DNA of 64,000 nucleotides from VXRJ01 sp965246995 (GTDB taxonomy: Bacteria; Acidobacteriota; Vicinamibacteria; Vicinamibacterales; UBA8438), in the NCBI GenBank assembly GCA_965246995.1, contig OZ252008.1, positions 4,340,001 through 4,404,000 on the forward strand. The letters are read 5' to 3'. Position 1 is the first letter of the stretch; each line of letters starts with the position of its first letter. A program made the translations under genes and the position numbers. Of this stretch, positions 1-8,721 are shown piece after piece. Under the pieces are notes generated by a model, which saw only the letters and a program-made list of their open reading frames with translations, did no database searches and was not told the origin of the DNA.

Positions 1-130
1 GATGAATCCCGCGCGGTCCCTGGGACCCGCCCTCGTCAGCGCGGATCTCCATCACCTGTGGATCTATCTGACCGCGCCCTTCTTCGGCGCCGTCCTCGCC
101 GCCGGAACCGCGAAATGCCTCCGGGGATGA
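1..130 (+). CDS. Aquaporin/MIP channel, C-terminal end (partial)
   Basis: The 3' end of a gene that begins before the window; the reading frame is complete from base 2. The visible 42 residues open with N-P-A-R-S-L-G-P-A, the second NPA box of the major intrinsic protein family, where the Arg after NPA forms part of the selectivity filter. A last membrane helix follows (about W20 to A35) and then a short basic tail. By family it is an inner-membrane channel for water or small neutral solutes. Whether it is an aquaporin or a glyceroporin cannot be decided: the residue after NPA-R is Ser, and the first NPA box is outside the window. Confidence 0.8.
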   Translation, partial: MNPARSLGPALVSADLHHLWIYLTAPFFGAVLAAGTAKCLRG

Positions 131-179
131 CCGGTCCGATTGCACGCACCTTCGCGGACCGGGGATAACTGGCGCAACG

Positions 180-1049
180 TCAGTCGCCCGCGAGTTCCGC
201 GTAGACGGCGGTGAGGAACCGCTCGGGGTCGCCCCACTTGGCTTCGTACTCGGACGTCGGACCGGCCGACACCACGTCGTCGTAGCTCGCACCGTTGGCG
301 ACAAGCGCCGACACCTTCGCCTTGACGTCTATGACCATGTCGCGGAACTCGATGACGTCTTCACGACTGGACACGACACCGTGCCCCGGCACGATGCTGG
401 TGTCCGGACCGGCCATACCGGCCGCGATGCCGAGGGCCTCGATGGTGCCGTCGAGCGTTCCGCCGTTGTTACGGTCGATCACCGGGAAGGCGACGGTCCG
501 GAACACGTCGCCCAGGTGCAGCACGTCCGAGCCCTGGAAGTGGATGAAGGTGTCGCCGTCGGTATGCGCCGGCGGCACCGGAATCAGGTGGACGTCCTCG
601 CCGTTGAGGTGGATCTTCACTGGCTCGTTGAAGGTCAGCACCGGCAGCGCCACATCGGGCAGGGTCTCCGCCAGGCGCAGGCGGACGCGCTCCTGAGCCA
701 CGATGTCGATCCCCATCCGCCCCATGTTCTCGTTGCCGCCGGTGTGGTCGCCGTGGACGTGAGTGTTGATCAGGAAGCGGATGTTGCCGTTCGAGATGCC
801 ACCGATCGCCTCGACGATGCGGTCCGTGAGCGGGGCGAACTGATCGTCGATCATTATGACCCCGTCGTCGCCGATCGACAGACCGATGTTCCCGCCGCGT
901 CCGGCCAGATAGTGGAAGGTGCCCGCGACGTGGTGCGTGGAGATCTCCACCGCGTCCCAGTCGACGTTCTGCTGGGCGCGGGGCGTGTAGACGACGACGA
1001 ACACGGCGACCAGGGCAAAGGCGACGGCGACGAGCAGTCTGCGTGGCAT
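180..1049 (-). CDS. Secreted metallo-beta-lactamase-fold hydrolase
   Basis: A 289-residue protein with a signal peptide or anchor (about residues 1-26, M-P-R-R then a hydrophobic stretch). The metal motif H-V-H-G-D-H is at 97-102; further conserved ligand segments are A-H-T-D-G-D, H-L-G-D-V-F and V-P-G-H-G. These define a binuclear zinc MBL-fold hydrolase exported to the periplasm. The substrate is unknown; the family ranges from thiolesterases to beta-lactamases, and nothing here marks a drug-resistance enzyme. I start at the ATG at 1049 because a GGAGGG site lies about six bases upstream. The frame stays open 29 codons further, but that extension is low-complexity and carries no ribosome site. 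The gene stands alone, convergent to nothing obvious. Confidence 0.85.
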   Translation of the reverse strand: MPRRLLVAVAFALVAVFVVVYTPRAQQNVDWDAVEISTHHVAGTFHYLAGRGGNIGLSIGDDGVIMIDDQFAPLTDRIVEAIGGISNGNIRFLINTHVHGDHTGGNENMGRMGIDIVAQERVRLRLAETLPDVALPVLTFNEPVKIHLNGEDVHLIPVPPAHTDGDTFIHFQGSDVLHLGDVFRTVAFPVIDRNNGGTLDGTIEALGIAAGMAGPDTSIVPGHGVVSSREDVIEFRDMVIDVKAKVSALVANGASYDDVVSAGPTSEYEAKWGDPERFLTAVYAELAGD

Positions 1050-1164
1050 GAATGTCCCTCCAGTGGGAGCGGGTCGACTGTCCGTGCGTGCCCACGCCGC
1101 GCGAGGAACCACGGGGGCCGCGCTTCCCGAAGCCATTCTATATGCCTGTCGCCCGCTGTGGCGG

Positions 1165-1248
1165 CTAAGGGAGCGTATCGAACGGGTCGACCACCGGAAC
1201 GCCGAGGGGCGCGAAGTCGCGCAGTGGGTACACCTCGGAATCTACAAT
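1165..1248 (-). pseudogene. Remnant of a PIN-domain (VapC) toxin
   Basis: Directly after the Phd-type antitoxin, and overlapping its stop, a 27-codon frame reads I-V-D-S-E-V and then L-R-D-F-A-P-L-G-V-P-V-V-D-P-F. The first piece matches the usual start of a PIN toxin (first catalytic Asp). The second matches the usual VapC C-terminus (R-N-x-x-D-F-x-x-L-G-V-x-V-x-N-P-F). The roughly 100 residues between them, with the other acidic residues, are missing. I read this as a toxin lost by internal deletion. The call rests on short matches and gene position, so it is tentative. Confidence 0.45.
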
Positions 1249-1484
1249 CCGGGGTCGCGGGGCGGAGTGCAAATGCGCTCGAACACCTCGTCGTCCACAA
1301 TCGGCATGGAGCAGAGTAGATTGCCGAACGACGGAACCCGACGGAGCCGGTCCCATTCCTCGACACTAACGATGACCGCCCGGGGCTTGCCGTGGCGGGT
1401 GATCACGGCGGCGTTGCCCTCGGCTGCCGCTTCCACCAGCGCCGAGAGGTTGGCCTTGGCGTTGCGTAAACCAATCTGCTTCAA
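1242..1484 (-). CDS. Type II antitoxin, Phd/YefM family
   Basis: An 80-residue protein starting at a TTG (L-K-Q-I-G-L-R-N-A-K), with the classic Phd/YefM core: A-K-A-N-L-S-A-L-V-E-A-A, then I-T-R-H-G-K-P-R-A-V-I-V-S, then E-E-W-D-R-L. These proteins bind their own promoter through the N-terminal half and neutralise a PIN or RelE-type toxin with the C-terminal tail. A longer frame exists upstream, but it is proline/arginine-rich noise antisense to the NHL gene; the homology begins at the TTG. The expected toxin gene downstream is reduced to a scar, so this is probably an orphan antitoxin. It may still autoregulate or protect against a related toxin elsewhere. Confidence 0.8.
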   Translation of the reverse strand: MKQIGLRNAKANLSALVEAAAEGNAAVITRHGKPRAVIVSVEEWDRLRRVPSFGNLLCSMPIVDDEVFERICTPPRDPGL

Positions 1485-1567
1485 GTGAGCTCTTTTGAAG
1501 ACACTATCGTAGTCAGTACAATCCAGGTCACGCGGAATATCCTCCTGGAGCCTGGAGGGACAGGACC

Positions 1568-2569
1568 ATGCGAAGACTAGGGCGCAACGTCGGGCGGACG
1601 GTCGTCGTGTTCGCGCTGTTCGGATTGGCGGCGGGGTGCGCGGCGCCGGCCGGCGAATCGGCGGCGGCATACACCGAGGTGGAGTGGCCGATTCCGGCGA
1701 TGACGGTCGCCGACTCGCCGACGGTCTGGAACTTCGGGCAGGTGGTCGCGGTGGCGACCGGCGCCAACGGGAACATCCTGATGCTGCAGCGGCAGCGGCA
1801 TCCCATCCTGGAGTTCGCACCGGACGGCACGTTCGTCCGGGCCTGGGGCGACGGATTGTTCAGCCACGGCAAGGTGGCCGGCGTCCCGCCGGAGAACCGC
1901 GCGCCGGGCGCGTCCGGCTACTCGGCGGTCTACGGCGCGGCCGGCTGCCAGCATTGCGGAGCCCACGCGATCCGCGTCGACCCGGACGGCAACGTCTGGG
2001 TGGTCGACGCGCCGGGGCACGTCATCCACAAGCTGAGCCCCTCGGGCGAGTTGCTGATGCAACTGGGCACGCCGGACGTCTCGGGCGACGGACCCGACAC
2101 GTTCAACCTGCCGACCGACATCGCGTTCGGCCCCGACGGCGACCTCTACGTAAGCGACGGCTACGGCAACGCGCGCATCGTCCGCTTCACGAGCGACGGC
2201 ACGTACAAGGTGGAATGGGGATCGCGCGGCACCGGGCCGGGCGAGTTCGGCCTGCCGCACGGCATCGCGGTGGCTCGCGATGGGCGCGTCTTTGCCGTCG
2301 ATCGCGACAACAGCCGGGTGCAGGTGTTCGACTCGGAGGGGACGTTCCTCGATGAATGGACCGACCTGACCGGCGTGCAGGCGCTTGTCGTCACCGGTGA
2401 TCAGCAGATCTGGGCGGGCGGCGCGCTGCGCGAGCTCGACGGTACCATCCTCACCGAGCTGCCGGACGGCTACGGTGGCCACGGCATGACCGTCTCGCAT
2501 GACGGCGAAGTGTTCGTCGCCCAACTGAGCGGGCGCGTACAGAGATTCGTCCCGGGATCGGGCGACTGA
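1568..2569 (+). CDS. NHL-repeat lipoprotein
   Basis: A 333-residue exported protein. The signal peptide ends in a lipobox (L-A-A-G-C, Cys24), so it should be a lipoprotein. The rest is a beta-propeller of NHL type; repeats such as A-I-R-V-D-P-D-G-N-V-W-V-V-D, I-A-F-G-P-D-G-D-L-Y-V-S-D and I-A-V-A-R-D-G-R-V-F-A-V-D are plain. The general plan resembles peptidyl-alpha-hydroxyglycine amidating lyase-like bacterial propellers, but I see no firm catalytic signature, so function is left open. A C-Q-H-C pair near residue 125 may be a disulfide or metal site. A GGAGG site precedes the ATG. The next gene follows at 37 bp on the same strand and may be co-transcribed. Confidence 0.85.
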   Translation: MRRLGRNVGRTVVVFALFGLAAGCAAPAGESAAAYTEVEWPIPAMTVADSPTVWNFGQVVAVATGANGNILMLQRQRHPILEFAPDGTFVRAWGDGLFSHGKVAGVPPENRAPGASGYSAVYGAAGCQHCGAHAIRVDPDGNVWVVDAPGHVIHKLSPSGELLMQLGTPDVSGDGPDTFNLPTDIAFGPDGDLYVSDGYGNARIVRFTSDGTYKVEWGSRGTGPGEFGLPHGIAVARDGRVFAVDRDNSRVQVFDSEGTFLDEWTDLTGVQALVVTGDQQIWAGGALRELDGTILTELPDGYGGHGMTVSHDGEVFVAQLSGRVQRFVPGSGD

Positions 2570-2606
2570 CAGTAGTGTGGGGCAGGAGCTAAACGGGAGA
2601 CAGTGC

Positions 2607-3671
2607 ATGAGCCAATCACAAGGTGGAAAAGGCCTGGCGGTCGCGTTGATCACGGTGGGTGTGCTGGGGCCGGGAGCCGTGGCGCCGGTTCAGGCCCAAT
2701 CGTCCCAGCAGGAGTCGTGGACCCTTCCGCGGACGCCGGCCGGCCGGCCGGACCTGCAGGGCGTGTGGGCGAACAACACCGCCACACCACTGGAGCGTCC
2801 GGAAATCCTGGGTGACAAGGCGACCCTCACCGACGAGGAACTGGCTCGCCTGCAGGCGCGCTACGCGGAGCTCTTCGCGAGCGGCGAGAGCGACGCGGCG
2901 TTCGCGGACAGCGTGTTCGTTGCCGCCCTGAGCGATCAGGACGCGTTCTCGTCGCGCGACGCGGGGACCGGCAACTACAACCAGTTCTGGCTGGTCGATC
3001 GGGAGTTCGACAACCGTACCTCGCTGGTGATCGACCCCCCGAACGGACGCGTGCCGGCGTTCACACCGGGGGCGGAGCGCCAGATCGCGGACCGGGTCGC
3101 CCATCTGACCGACAACCCCGCCTCATCCTGGACCGATCGGCGGCTGCAGGAGCGCTGCGTCACCTTCGGCATGCCGAATCTGTTCGCCGGCTACAACACC
3201 TACTACCAGATCATCCAGACCCCGGGATACGTCGTGTTCCTGCACGAGATGATCCACGACGCGCGCATGATCCCGCTGGACCGATCCCCGCACGTCAACG
3301 ATGCGATCCGGCAGTGGCATGGTGACTCACGCGGGTACTGGGAGGGAGACACGCTGGTGGTCGAGACGACCAACTTCTCGCCGAAAAGCGAGTCGCCGGC
3401 CGCACTTTATCAACGGACCCGCGGCTCCGCGGAACAGCTCCGCCTGGTCGAGCGCTTCACCCGGGTCGGCCCCGATACGCTGCAACACGAGTTCACGGTC
3501 GACGATCCGGGCACCTACTCGGCACCATGGACGGCCATGATTCCACTGGCGCGGAAGGACGAGTTGCTCTTCGAGTACGCCTGCCACGAGGGAAATCTCG
3601 GCATGGAAGGCATCCTTGCCGGCCACCGCGCCGAGGAACGGGAAGCCGAACCGACGTCCGGCGCACGGTGA
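2607..3671 (+). CDS. Secreted PDLQGxW-family protein of unknown function
   Basis: A 354-residue member of the family that recurs through this window. It has a signal peptide ending near V-Q-A-Q, then the diagnostic R-P-D-L-Q-G-V-W with T-P-L-E-R-P after it. Further family blocks are N-Q-F-W-L-V-D-R, S-L-V-I-D-P-P-N-G-R, the Cys in E-R-C-V-T-F-G, H-G-D-S-R-G-Y-W-E-G-D-T-L, V-E-R-F-T-R-V and the C-terminal E-Y-A-C-H-E-G-N. Two conserved cysteines and conserved Trp/Asp/His residues suggest a folded periplasmic domain, perhaps binding a ligand or metal. I know no proven function. The ATG at 2607 has a GGGAGA site six bases upstream; an upstream in-frame start at 2577 lacks one. Confidence 0.85.
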   Translation: MSQSQGGKGLAVALITVGVLGPGAVAPVQAQSSQQESWTLPRTPAGRPDLQGVWANNTATPLERPEILGDKATLTDEELARLQARYAELFASGESDAAFADSVFVAALSDQDAFSSRDAGTGNYNQFWLVDREFDNRTSLVIDPPNGRVPAFTPGAERQIADRVAHLTDNPASSWTDRRLQERCVTFGMPNLFAGYNTYYQIIQTPGYVVFLHEMIHDARMIPLDRSPHVNDAIRQWHGDSRGYWEGDTLVVETTNFSPKSESPAALYQRTRGSAEQLRLVERFTRVGPDTLQHEFTVDDPGTYSAPWTAMIPLARKDELLFEYACHEGNLGMEGILAGHRAEEREAEPTSGAR

Positions 3672-3686
3672 CGGCTGGCTGCAAAA

Positions 3687-6140
3687 GTGCGAGCCGGACG
3701 CCGCGGCCCCCAGGGGTGGCTCTGCCGCCTTGGGGTCGCGTGGATTGCAGCGCTTCTCACACCAGCCGCTGCCACACAGGCCCAGCCGCCGGGGCTTGAG
3801 CCGGGCACACCTGATCCGCGTGAGGCGGCGGCCGCCGTATCCGCGGCTGCGCCCGGACTCGCGGCGCCCGGCGTGGCTGACCGGCCCACACCGCCGACGG
3901 CGCCCGCAGTCATCGCCCGGGACGCGCAGGGACGGGCCACCGTGCGCGCCGTCAAGCTGGTCACCGGCATTCGTCTGGACGGGGTCCTCGACGAACCGGC
4001 GTACCAGACTGTCCCCGCCCTCGACGACTTCATCCAGCAGGAGCCGAACGAAGGGGCGCCGGCCAGCGAGAGAACGGAAGCCTGGGTTCTGTTCGACGCG
4101 ACGAATATCTACATAGCCGCCCGCGTGTGGGACTCGGCGCCGCCGTCCGCGTGGGTGGCGAACGAGATGCAGCGCGACACGCCACAGCTCCGCGAGAACG
4201 ACTCGTTCTGGGTCGCCTTCGACACGTTCAACGACCGTCGCAACGGGGTCGCCTTCTACACCAACCCGCTCGGCGCGCTCGGCGACTTCGCCATCACCAA
4301 CGAGGGCAATCCCAATGGAGACTGGAACCCGGTGTGGGACGTGCGCACGGGGCGCTTCGAGGGCGGCTGGACGGTCGAGATGGAGATTCCTTTCAAATCG
4401 CTCCGCTACCGGCCCGGGCCGGCGCCGGTCTGGGGGCTCCAGTTCCGCCGCGTGGTGCGCCGGAAGAACGAACGGGTCTACCTCACCCCAGTGCCCATCT
4501 CGGCCGGGCGCCGCGGCCTCTTCCGCGTATCCGAGGCGGCGATGCTGGTGGGCCTGGAACTGCCTGCCGCAGGCAACAATCTGGACATCAAGCCGTACGC
4601 CATCGGCGGGCGCACGACCGACCTCAACGCCAGCCCCCCGACAGTGTGGGACCGCGACGCGGGACTGGACGTCAAGTACGGCATCACCCAGAACCTGACA
4701 GCCGACCTCACGTACAACACCGACTTTGCGCAGGTGGAAGTGGACGAGCAGCAAGTGAACCTGACTCGCTTCAGCCTGTTCTTTCCCGAGAAGCGCGAGT
4801 TCTTTCTTGAGGGTCGCGGCATCTTCGACTTCGCCCGCGGCGGCGGCCCGAGTGCACGGGACAGCGCTCTACGCCGGATCGGGGGCAGCATCCGCGGCAG
4901 CTCGTTCGGGAGCGGCAATGCGCCGACGCTCTTCTACTCGCGCCGGATCGGCCTCCAGGGCGGATCAGTAGTGCCGATTGTCGGCGGTGGCCGCGTCACG
5001 GGGAAGGTCGGCGATTTCGATGTGGGCGCCCTGAGTATCCAGACGCGCAAGCATCCGCCCGCATCCGAGGGAGCAGCCGGCGCCGAATCGACGAACTTCA
5101 CCGTCGTGCGGGTAAAGCGCGACATCCTGCGCCGTAGCGCCATCGGCGTGCTGTTCACGAACCGTTCCGTGTCGGTGGAGGGGGAGGGCGCGGGCGCCAA
5201 CCGCGTGTTCGGCGCGGATGCCACCCTGGCGTTCTACGAGAACGTGAGCATGGTGGGCTACGTCGCAAGGACGCAGACGCCCGGGTTCGAAGGGCGGGAC
5301 ACGAGCTACCAGGGCCAGTTCATCTACGCCGCGGACCGCTACGGCCTGACCGCCGAGCACCTCACCGTGGAAGACAACTTCATTCCCGAAGTGGGCTTCC
5401 TGCGGCGCGACAACTTCCGGCGATCGTTCCTGTCGGGACGCTTCAGTCCGCGCCCGCGGTCGCTGGAGGCAGTACGGCAGTTCCGGCTCGAAGCGAGCTA
5501 CGAGTACATCCTGACCGCCGATACCGGCATCCTGGAAACGAAGCAGGCGCAGGTAGGCTTCTCCACCGAGTTCGAGACCAGCGACCGCGTGGGGATGACG
5601 TTCGCGGACAACTACGAGTTTCTCGTCCAGCCGTTCGCGCCTGGACCGGGCGTCGTGCTGCCGGTGGGCCCCTACGGGTTCCGCGATATCGAGGCGACCT
5701 ACACGATCGGGGCGCAGCGCCGCCTCACGGGCATCGTCACGGTACGCGGCGGCGAGTACTTCAACGGGACCATCCGGTCCATTGGTTTCAGCCAGGGTCG
5801 TCTGGCCCTGACCCCGGCCCTGTCAGTCGAACCGACCCTGTCGGAGAACTGGATCGAGACGCCGCAGGGCTCGTTCCACACCCGCCTGATCGTCTCCCGC
5901 GTCACTTACGCGTTCTCGCCCCGCATGTTCTTCGGCGGGCTGATTCAGTACAACTCCGCCACCCATAACGTCAGCACCAATCTCCGACTGCGGTGGGAAT
6001 ACAGTCCCGGCAGCGAATTGTTCGTCGTCTACACGGAAGACCGTGACAGCGACCCGTTGCGGCCCGACCGCTTCGACAGCTTCTCCATGCTCAGCAACCG
6101 CGGTTTCGTGGTAAAGATGAACCGGCTGTTTCGCTTCTAG
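3687..6140 (+). CDS. DUF5916 outer-membrane-like protein with N-terminal CBM9-like domain
   Basis: 817 residues from a GTG start, 15 bp after the previous stop. A signal peptide (about 1-33) is followed by an Ala/Pro linker. Then comes a carbohydrate-binding-module-9-like sandwich (about 90-290; I-R-L-D-G-V-L-D-E-P-A-Y, W-V-L-F-D-A-T-N-I-Y-I-A) and the DUF5916 region (F-S-L-F-F-P-E-K-R-E-F-F-L-E-G). The last 350 residues are alternating beta-strand sequence ending in Phe (N-R-L-F-R-F), typical of an outer-membrane barrel. Such proteins are common in Acidobacteriota and Bacteroidota and are thought to handle glycans or peptides at the outer membrane; the substrate is not known. The tight spacing suggests an operon with the PDLQGxW gene. 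Confidence 0.85.
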   Translation: MRAGRRGPQGWLCRLGVAWIAALLTPAAATQAQPPGLEPGTPDPREAAAAVSAAAPGLAAPGVADRPTPPTAPAVIARDAQGRATVRAVKLVTGIRLDGVLDEPAYQTVPALDDFIQQEPNEGAPASERTEAWVLFDATNIYIAARVWDSAPPSAWVANEMQRDTPQLRENDSFWVAFDTFNDRRNGVAFYTNPLGALGDFAITNEGNPNGDWNPVWDVRTGRFEGGWTVEMEIPFKSLRYRPGPAPVWGLQFRRVVRRKNERVYLTPVPISAGRRGLFRVSEAAMLVGLELPAAGNNLDIKPYAIGGRTTDLNASPPTVWDRDAGLDVKYGITQNLTADLTYNTDFAQVEVDEQQVNLTRFSLFFPEKREFFLEGRGIFDFARGGGPSARDSALRRIGGSIRGSSFGSGNAPTLFYSRRIGLQGGSVVPIVGGGRVTGKVGDFDVGALSIQTRKHPPASEGAAGAESTNFTVVRVKRDILRRSAIGVLFTNRSVSVEGEGAGANRVFGADATLAFYENVSMVGYVARTQTPGFEGRDTSYQGQFIYAADRYGLTAEHLTVEDNFIPEVGFLRRDNFRRSFLSGRFSPRPRSLEAVRQFRLEASYEYILTADTGILETKQAQVGFSTEFETSDRVGMTFADNYEFLVQPFAPGPGVVLPVGPYGFRDIEATYTIGAQRRLTGIVTVRGGEYFNGTIRSIGFSQGRLALTPALSVEPTLSENWIETPQGSFHTRLIVSRVTYAFSPRMFFGGLIQYNSATHNVSTNLRLRWEYSPGSELFVVYTEDRDSDPLRPDRFDSFSMLSNRGFVVKMNRLFRF

Positions 6141-6163
6141 CGATCCGCGGTGAACCTCCCCCG

Positions 6164-7510
6164 ATGATTACCGATAGCGCCCTGATCGCCATTGCCGGCC
6201 TGGTGGCCGTCGTCGCGCTGCTCTTCCTGCTGATCACGCGGTTCAAGTGGCACGTCTTCCTCGCCCTGCTCGTGCCGATCGTGCTCTTCGCGCTGATCCC
6301 GGGGATCGACCGGGAAGCGTTCATCGACGCCTTCGAACAGGGATTCGGGCGGACGATTCAGAGCATCGCGGTCGTGATCGTCCTCGGCTCGGTGCTGGCC
6401 GAGGCGCTGAAGCACACCGGCGGCATCGAGCGGATCACTATCTCGATGATCCGGTGGGTGGGCGAGGCGCGGATGCCGCTGGCCCTGACGCTGAGCGGCT
6501 TCGTGATCGGACTGGCGATCTTCTCCGACGTCGGCTACGTCATCCTGAACCCGCTGGTTCACTCCGCCGCGATCAACAGCGGACTGAACATGAGCGTGAT
6601 GGCGACCGGACTGGTGGGCGCGATGCAACTGACCCACGCGATGGTGCCGCCCACGCCCGGGCCGCTCGCCGCAGTCGCGCTGGTCGGCGCCGATATCGGA
6701 CAAGTGATCCTGTTCGGCGGGATCGCGACCCTCATCGCATCGCTCGCCGGCTGGGCCTATGCGCGAGTCGTCGGCCCGCACATCGAGTCGCCACCGTCGC
6801 GTGAGTTCGTCGGCCAGTCGTTCGTCGAGCAGGGACGCGAAGCGGAACTTCCCGCCACCTGGCGGGCCTACGCACCCATCCTGATTCCGCTCGCGCTGAT
6901 CGCGGGCCAGAGCGTCGCCGCGTTCGCGCTGCCGGCCGAACACCTCGTGAACCGCGCGATGCTCTACCTCGGCTGGCCGGTCGTCGCGCTCGGGATCGGG
7001 GTGCTGCTCGCCTACCGGAACACGCGCGCGAACCAGCGCGCGGCACGGACCAGCGAGTGGGTCGAGAACGCCCTCCGCACGTCCGCCATGATCATCATGG
7101 TGACCGGACTCGGCGGCTCGCTCAGCCAGATCCTGCGCGAGACCCCCGCCGTTGACGCCATCGCCGGGGCCGTCGCCGCGACCGGCGTGCCCTCCATCTT
7201 CCTGCCGTTCGTCCTGGGAATCGCCGGCAACATGGTGACCGGCTCGACCACCGTCGGCGTCATCACCGCGGCGTCCGTGGCGGCCCCGATGATGAACACG
7301 CTCGGCTTGAGTCCCGAAGCGACGATGCTGTCGGGCGCGGCCGGGTCGATCATCATCAAATACGTGAACTCCAGCTATTTCTGGGTCTGCACGTCGCTGT
7401 CGAAGATGTCGCTCAAGGCCGGTCTGCTCTCCTACGGCGGGGTCACGCTGGTGAACGGTGTCGTCGCGATGGCGGTCGTGTACGCGTTCTGGGTCGCCGG
7501 GCTGATCTGA
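6164..7510 (+). CDS. GntP-family gluconate/hydroxyacid:H+ symporter
   Basis: 448 residues, almost entirely hydrophobic, with about twelve membrane helices. The family pattern is clear: M-I-T-D-S-A-L-I-A-I start, E-A-L-K-H-T-G-G-I-E-R-I, F-S-D-V-G-Y-V-I-L-N-P-L, T-H-A-M-V-P-P-T-P-G-P-L-A-A and a C-terminal G-S-T-T-V-G-V-I-T-A-A. GntP proteins import gluconate, other sugar acids or small hydroxyacids across the inner membrane by proton symport. It begins 23 bp after the DUF5916 gene. In a region rich in PQQ and FMN oxidases that make aldonic or keto acids, uptake of an oxidised sugar or hydroxyacid is a sensible guess, but the exact substrate is inferred only. Confidence 0.9.
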   Translation: MITDSALIAIAGLVAVVALLFLLITRFKWHVFLALLVPIVLFALIPGIDREAFIDAFEQGFGRTIQSIAVVIVLGSVLAEALKHTGGIERITISMIRWVGEARMPLALTLSGFVIGLAIFSDVGYVILNPLVHSAAINSGLNMSVMATGLVGAMQLTHAMVPPTPGPLAAVALVGADIGQVILFGGIATLIASLAGWAYARVVGPHIESPPSREFVGQSFVEQGREAELPATWRAYAPILIPLALIAGQSVAAFALPAEHLVNRAMLYLGWPVVALGIGVLLAYRNTRANQRAARTSEWVENALRTSAMIIMVTGLGGSLSQILRETPAVDAIAGAVAATGVPSIFLPFVLGIAGNMVTGSTTVGVITAASVAAPMMNTLGLSPEATMLSGAAGSIIIKYVNSSYFWVCTSLSKMSLKAGLLSYGGVTLVNGVVAMAVVYAFWVAGLI

Positions 7511-7528
7511 AGCCCGCGGCGCTGCGGC

Positions 7529-7906
7529 TCAGAATGCAATGCGCTGAACGCCGTCTACCCGGTCGAAGTGTGCATCGTTGCTCAGCACCGGGAGTCCGTG
7601 CTGGCGTGCGAGCGCAGCGATCCATACGTCATTTGGCGGAATGGGATGGCCGGAGCGCTTCAGTTCGAGGCGAACATCGGCGTAGACGCCGGCTGTCGCG
7701 TGGGTGACGATGGCGATCTCGGCCAACGGAAGGTAGCGGCGCAACCAGTCTTCGTACCGGCTGCGGTAGGTCGATTGGCGAATGCCGAAGTAGTACTCGC
7801 CGAGGACGATACTCGGAACAACGAGGCGACGAGCGGACCGAAGTGGAGTCTCGACGGCCGCGACCCCTTCCGCCCACGCGGACAGGGCGTTGGTGTCGAG
7901 AATCAT
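7529..7906 (-). CDS. PIN-domain toxin, VapC-like
   Basis: 125 residues with the full PIN acidic set: D4 (M-I-L-D-T-N), E37 (V-L-G-E-Y-Y-F-G), D93 (P-P-N-D-V-W-I-A-A) and D111/D115 near S-N-D-A-H-F-D. VapC toxins are Mg-dependent endoribonucleases that cut tRNA or rRNA and slow growth when not bound by their antitoxin. Its start overlaps the antitoxin stop by four bases, the usual sign of translational coupling. The gene is intact in length and motifs, so this is the functional copy. A second, truncated copy lies about 1.76 kb away (9351-9666). It is convergent with the GntP gene. Confidence 0.9.
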   Translation of the reverse strand: MILDTNALSAWAEGVAAVETPLRSARRLVVPSIVLGEYYFGIRQSTYRSRYEDWLRRYLPLAEIAIVTHATAGVYADVRLELKRSGHPIPPNDVWIAALARQHGLPVLSNDAHFDRVDGVQRIAF

Positions 7907-8169
7907 GCGATGTCTTCGGGCGCCAGCGTTTCGAATTCCTCCGCTATCGCTTCGCCTACTCGACGGTGTTCGTGCGACAGATCAGCCAACGCGCCGAATC
8001 CGGCCATCCATGGAGCTTCCCGTTCGAGGCCGGCAGCATCGTCGGCGCACCGCCGGAGCTTGTCCACGAGCGCGTCGGTGAAGAACTGCTTCAAGGTCAT
8101 GCCGCGGCTGGCGGCCAGAGCCTTGGCCTGCCGAAGAGCGGCATCCGGAAGCTCAATGGTCGTCTTCAT
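7903..8169 (-). CDS. Ribbon-helix-helix antitoxin partner of the PIN toxin
   Basis: 88 residues from the ATG at 8169 (M-K-T-T-I-E-L-P-D). The N-terminal T-T-I-E-L-P-D strand and following helices (Q-A-K-A-L-A-A-S-R-G-M-T-L-K-Q-F-F) are the ribbon-helix-helix DNA-binding fold. The acidic C-terminal tail (E-E-F-E-T-L-A-P-E-D) should bind the toxin. It overlaps the toxin start by four bases. An ATG three codons upstream is also possible; I prefer 8169 because homologues start at M-K-T-T. Just upstream is an A+T-rich stretch with repeated CATATTT words (8175-8193), a likely operator, which is also kept in the damaged second copy. Confidence 0.88.
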   Translation of the reverse strand: MKTTIELPDAALRQAKALAASRGMTLKQFFTDALVDKLRRCADDAAGLEREAPWMAGFGALADLSHEHRRVGEAIAEEFETLAPEDIA

Positions 8170-8247
8170 GAGGACCATATTTCCATATTTATGGCATTGT
8201 GGTCAATCGACCGACCGCGGTCGACTTGAAGCGCGGCCCCCCTTGCC

Positions 8248-8721
8248 ATGCGGTTGACATATGGTTGCGGGGTGGATACCGACACAACGACTGGCGGCCC
8301 CGACCCGGAAGAAGCGGCTGAGCGGACGTTCACCGCGCATCGGCACGACGTCGGATGGCTCGATGCCTTCATCGACAGTCTCGACCGTCGCCGCGCGGTC
8401 GACGCCTTCACGCGGACAACCGAGACGTGGGGGCTGAGTCAGGCCGAGGCGGCCCGCCTGTTCGGCGTGAGCCGGCAGGCAGTCGGCAAGTGGCGCCGCG
8501 GCGGAGTGCCCCGGGAGCGTGCCGGTGCGATCGCGGATCTGGCTGCGGCCACCGACCTGCTCGTCCACCATCTCAAGCGTGACCGCATCCCGGCGGTCGT
8601 GCGCCGTCCCATTCCGGCCCTCGACGGCGTGTCCCTGCTGGACTTGGTGGGACGAGGCGATACGGGCGCGGTGCTGGCAACGTGTCGTGACATGTTCCGA
8701 TTCGACCGGGCGCAGTCATGA
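8248..8721 (+). CDS. Xre/MbcA/ParS-like antitoxin of a RES-type module
   Basis: Up to 157 residues. A helix-turn-helix is plain in the middle (W-G-L-S-Q-A-E-A-A-R-L-F-G-V-S-R-Q-A-V-G-K-W-R-R-G). The C-terminal part (P-A-L-D-G-V-S-L-L-D-L-V-G-R-G-D) has the look of a toxin-binding segment that ends near the toxin start. The gene overlaps the RES-like frame through ATGA, the standard antitoxin-toxin layout. The start is uncertain: the ATG at 8248 is followed by a TTGACA-like hexamer inside the frame, so a GTG at 8272 may be the real start. Because the toxin is dead, this is probably now a stand-alone DNA-binding protein. Confidence 0.7.
   Translation: MRLTYGCGVDTDTTTGGPDPEEAAERTFTAHRHDVGWLDAFIDSLDRRRAVDAFTRTTETWGLSQAEAARLFGVSRQAVGKWRRGGVPRERAGAIADLAAATDLLVHHLKRDRIPAVVRRPIPALDGVSLLDLVGRGDTGAVLATCRDMFRFDRAQS

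Noticed and set aside
3327..4754. 475-codon minus-strand frame
   Set aside because: Antisense of the DUF5916 and PDLQGxW genes, both with strong motifs; composition is that of a shadow frame.
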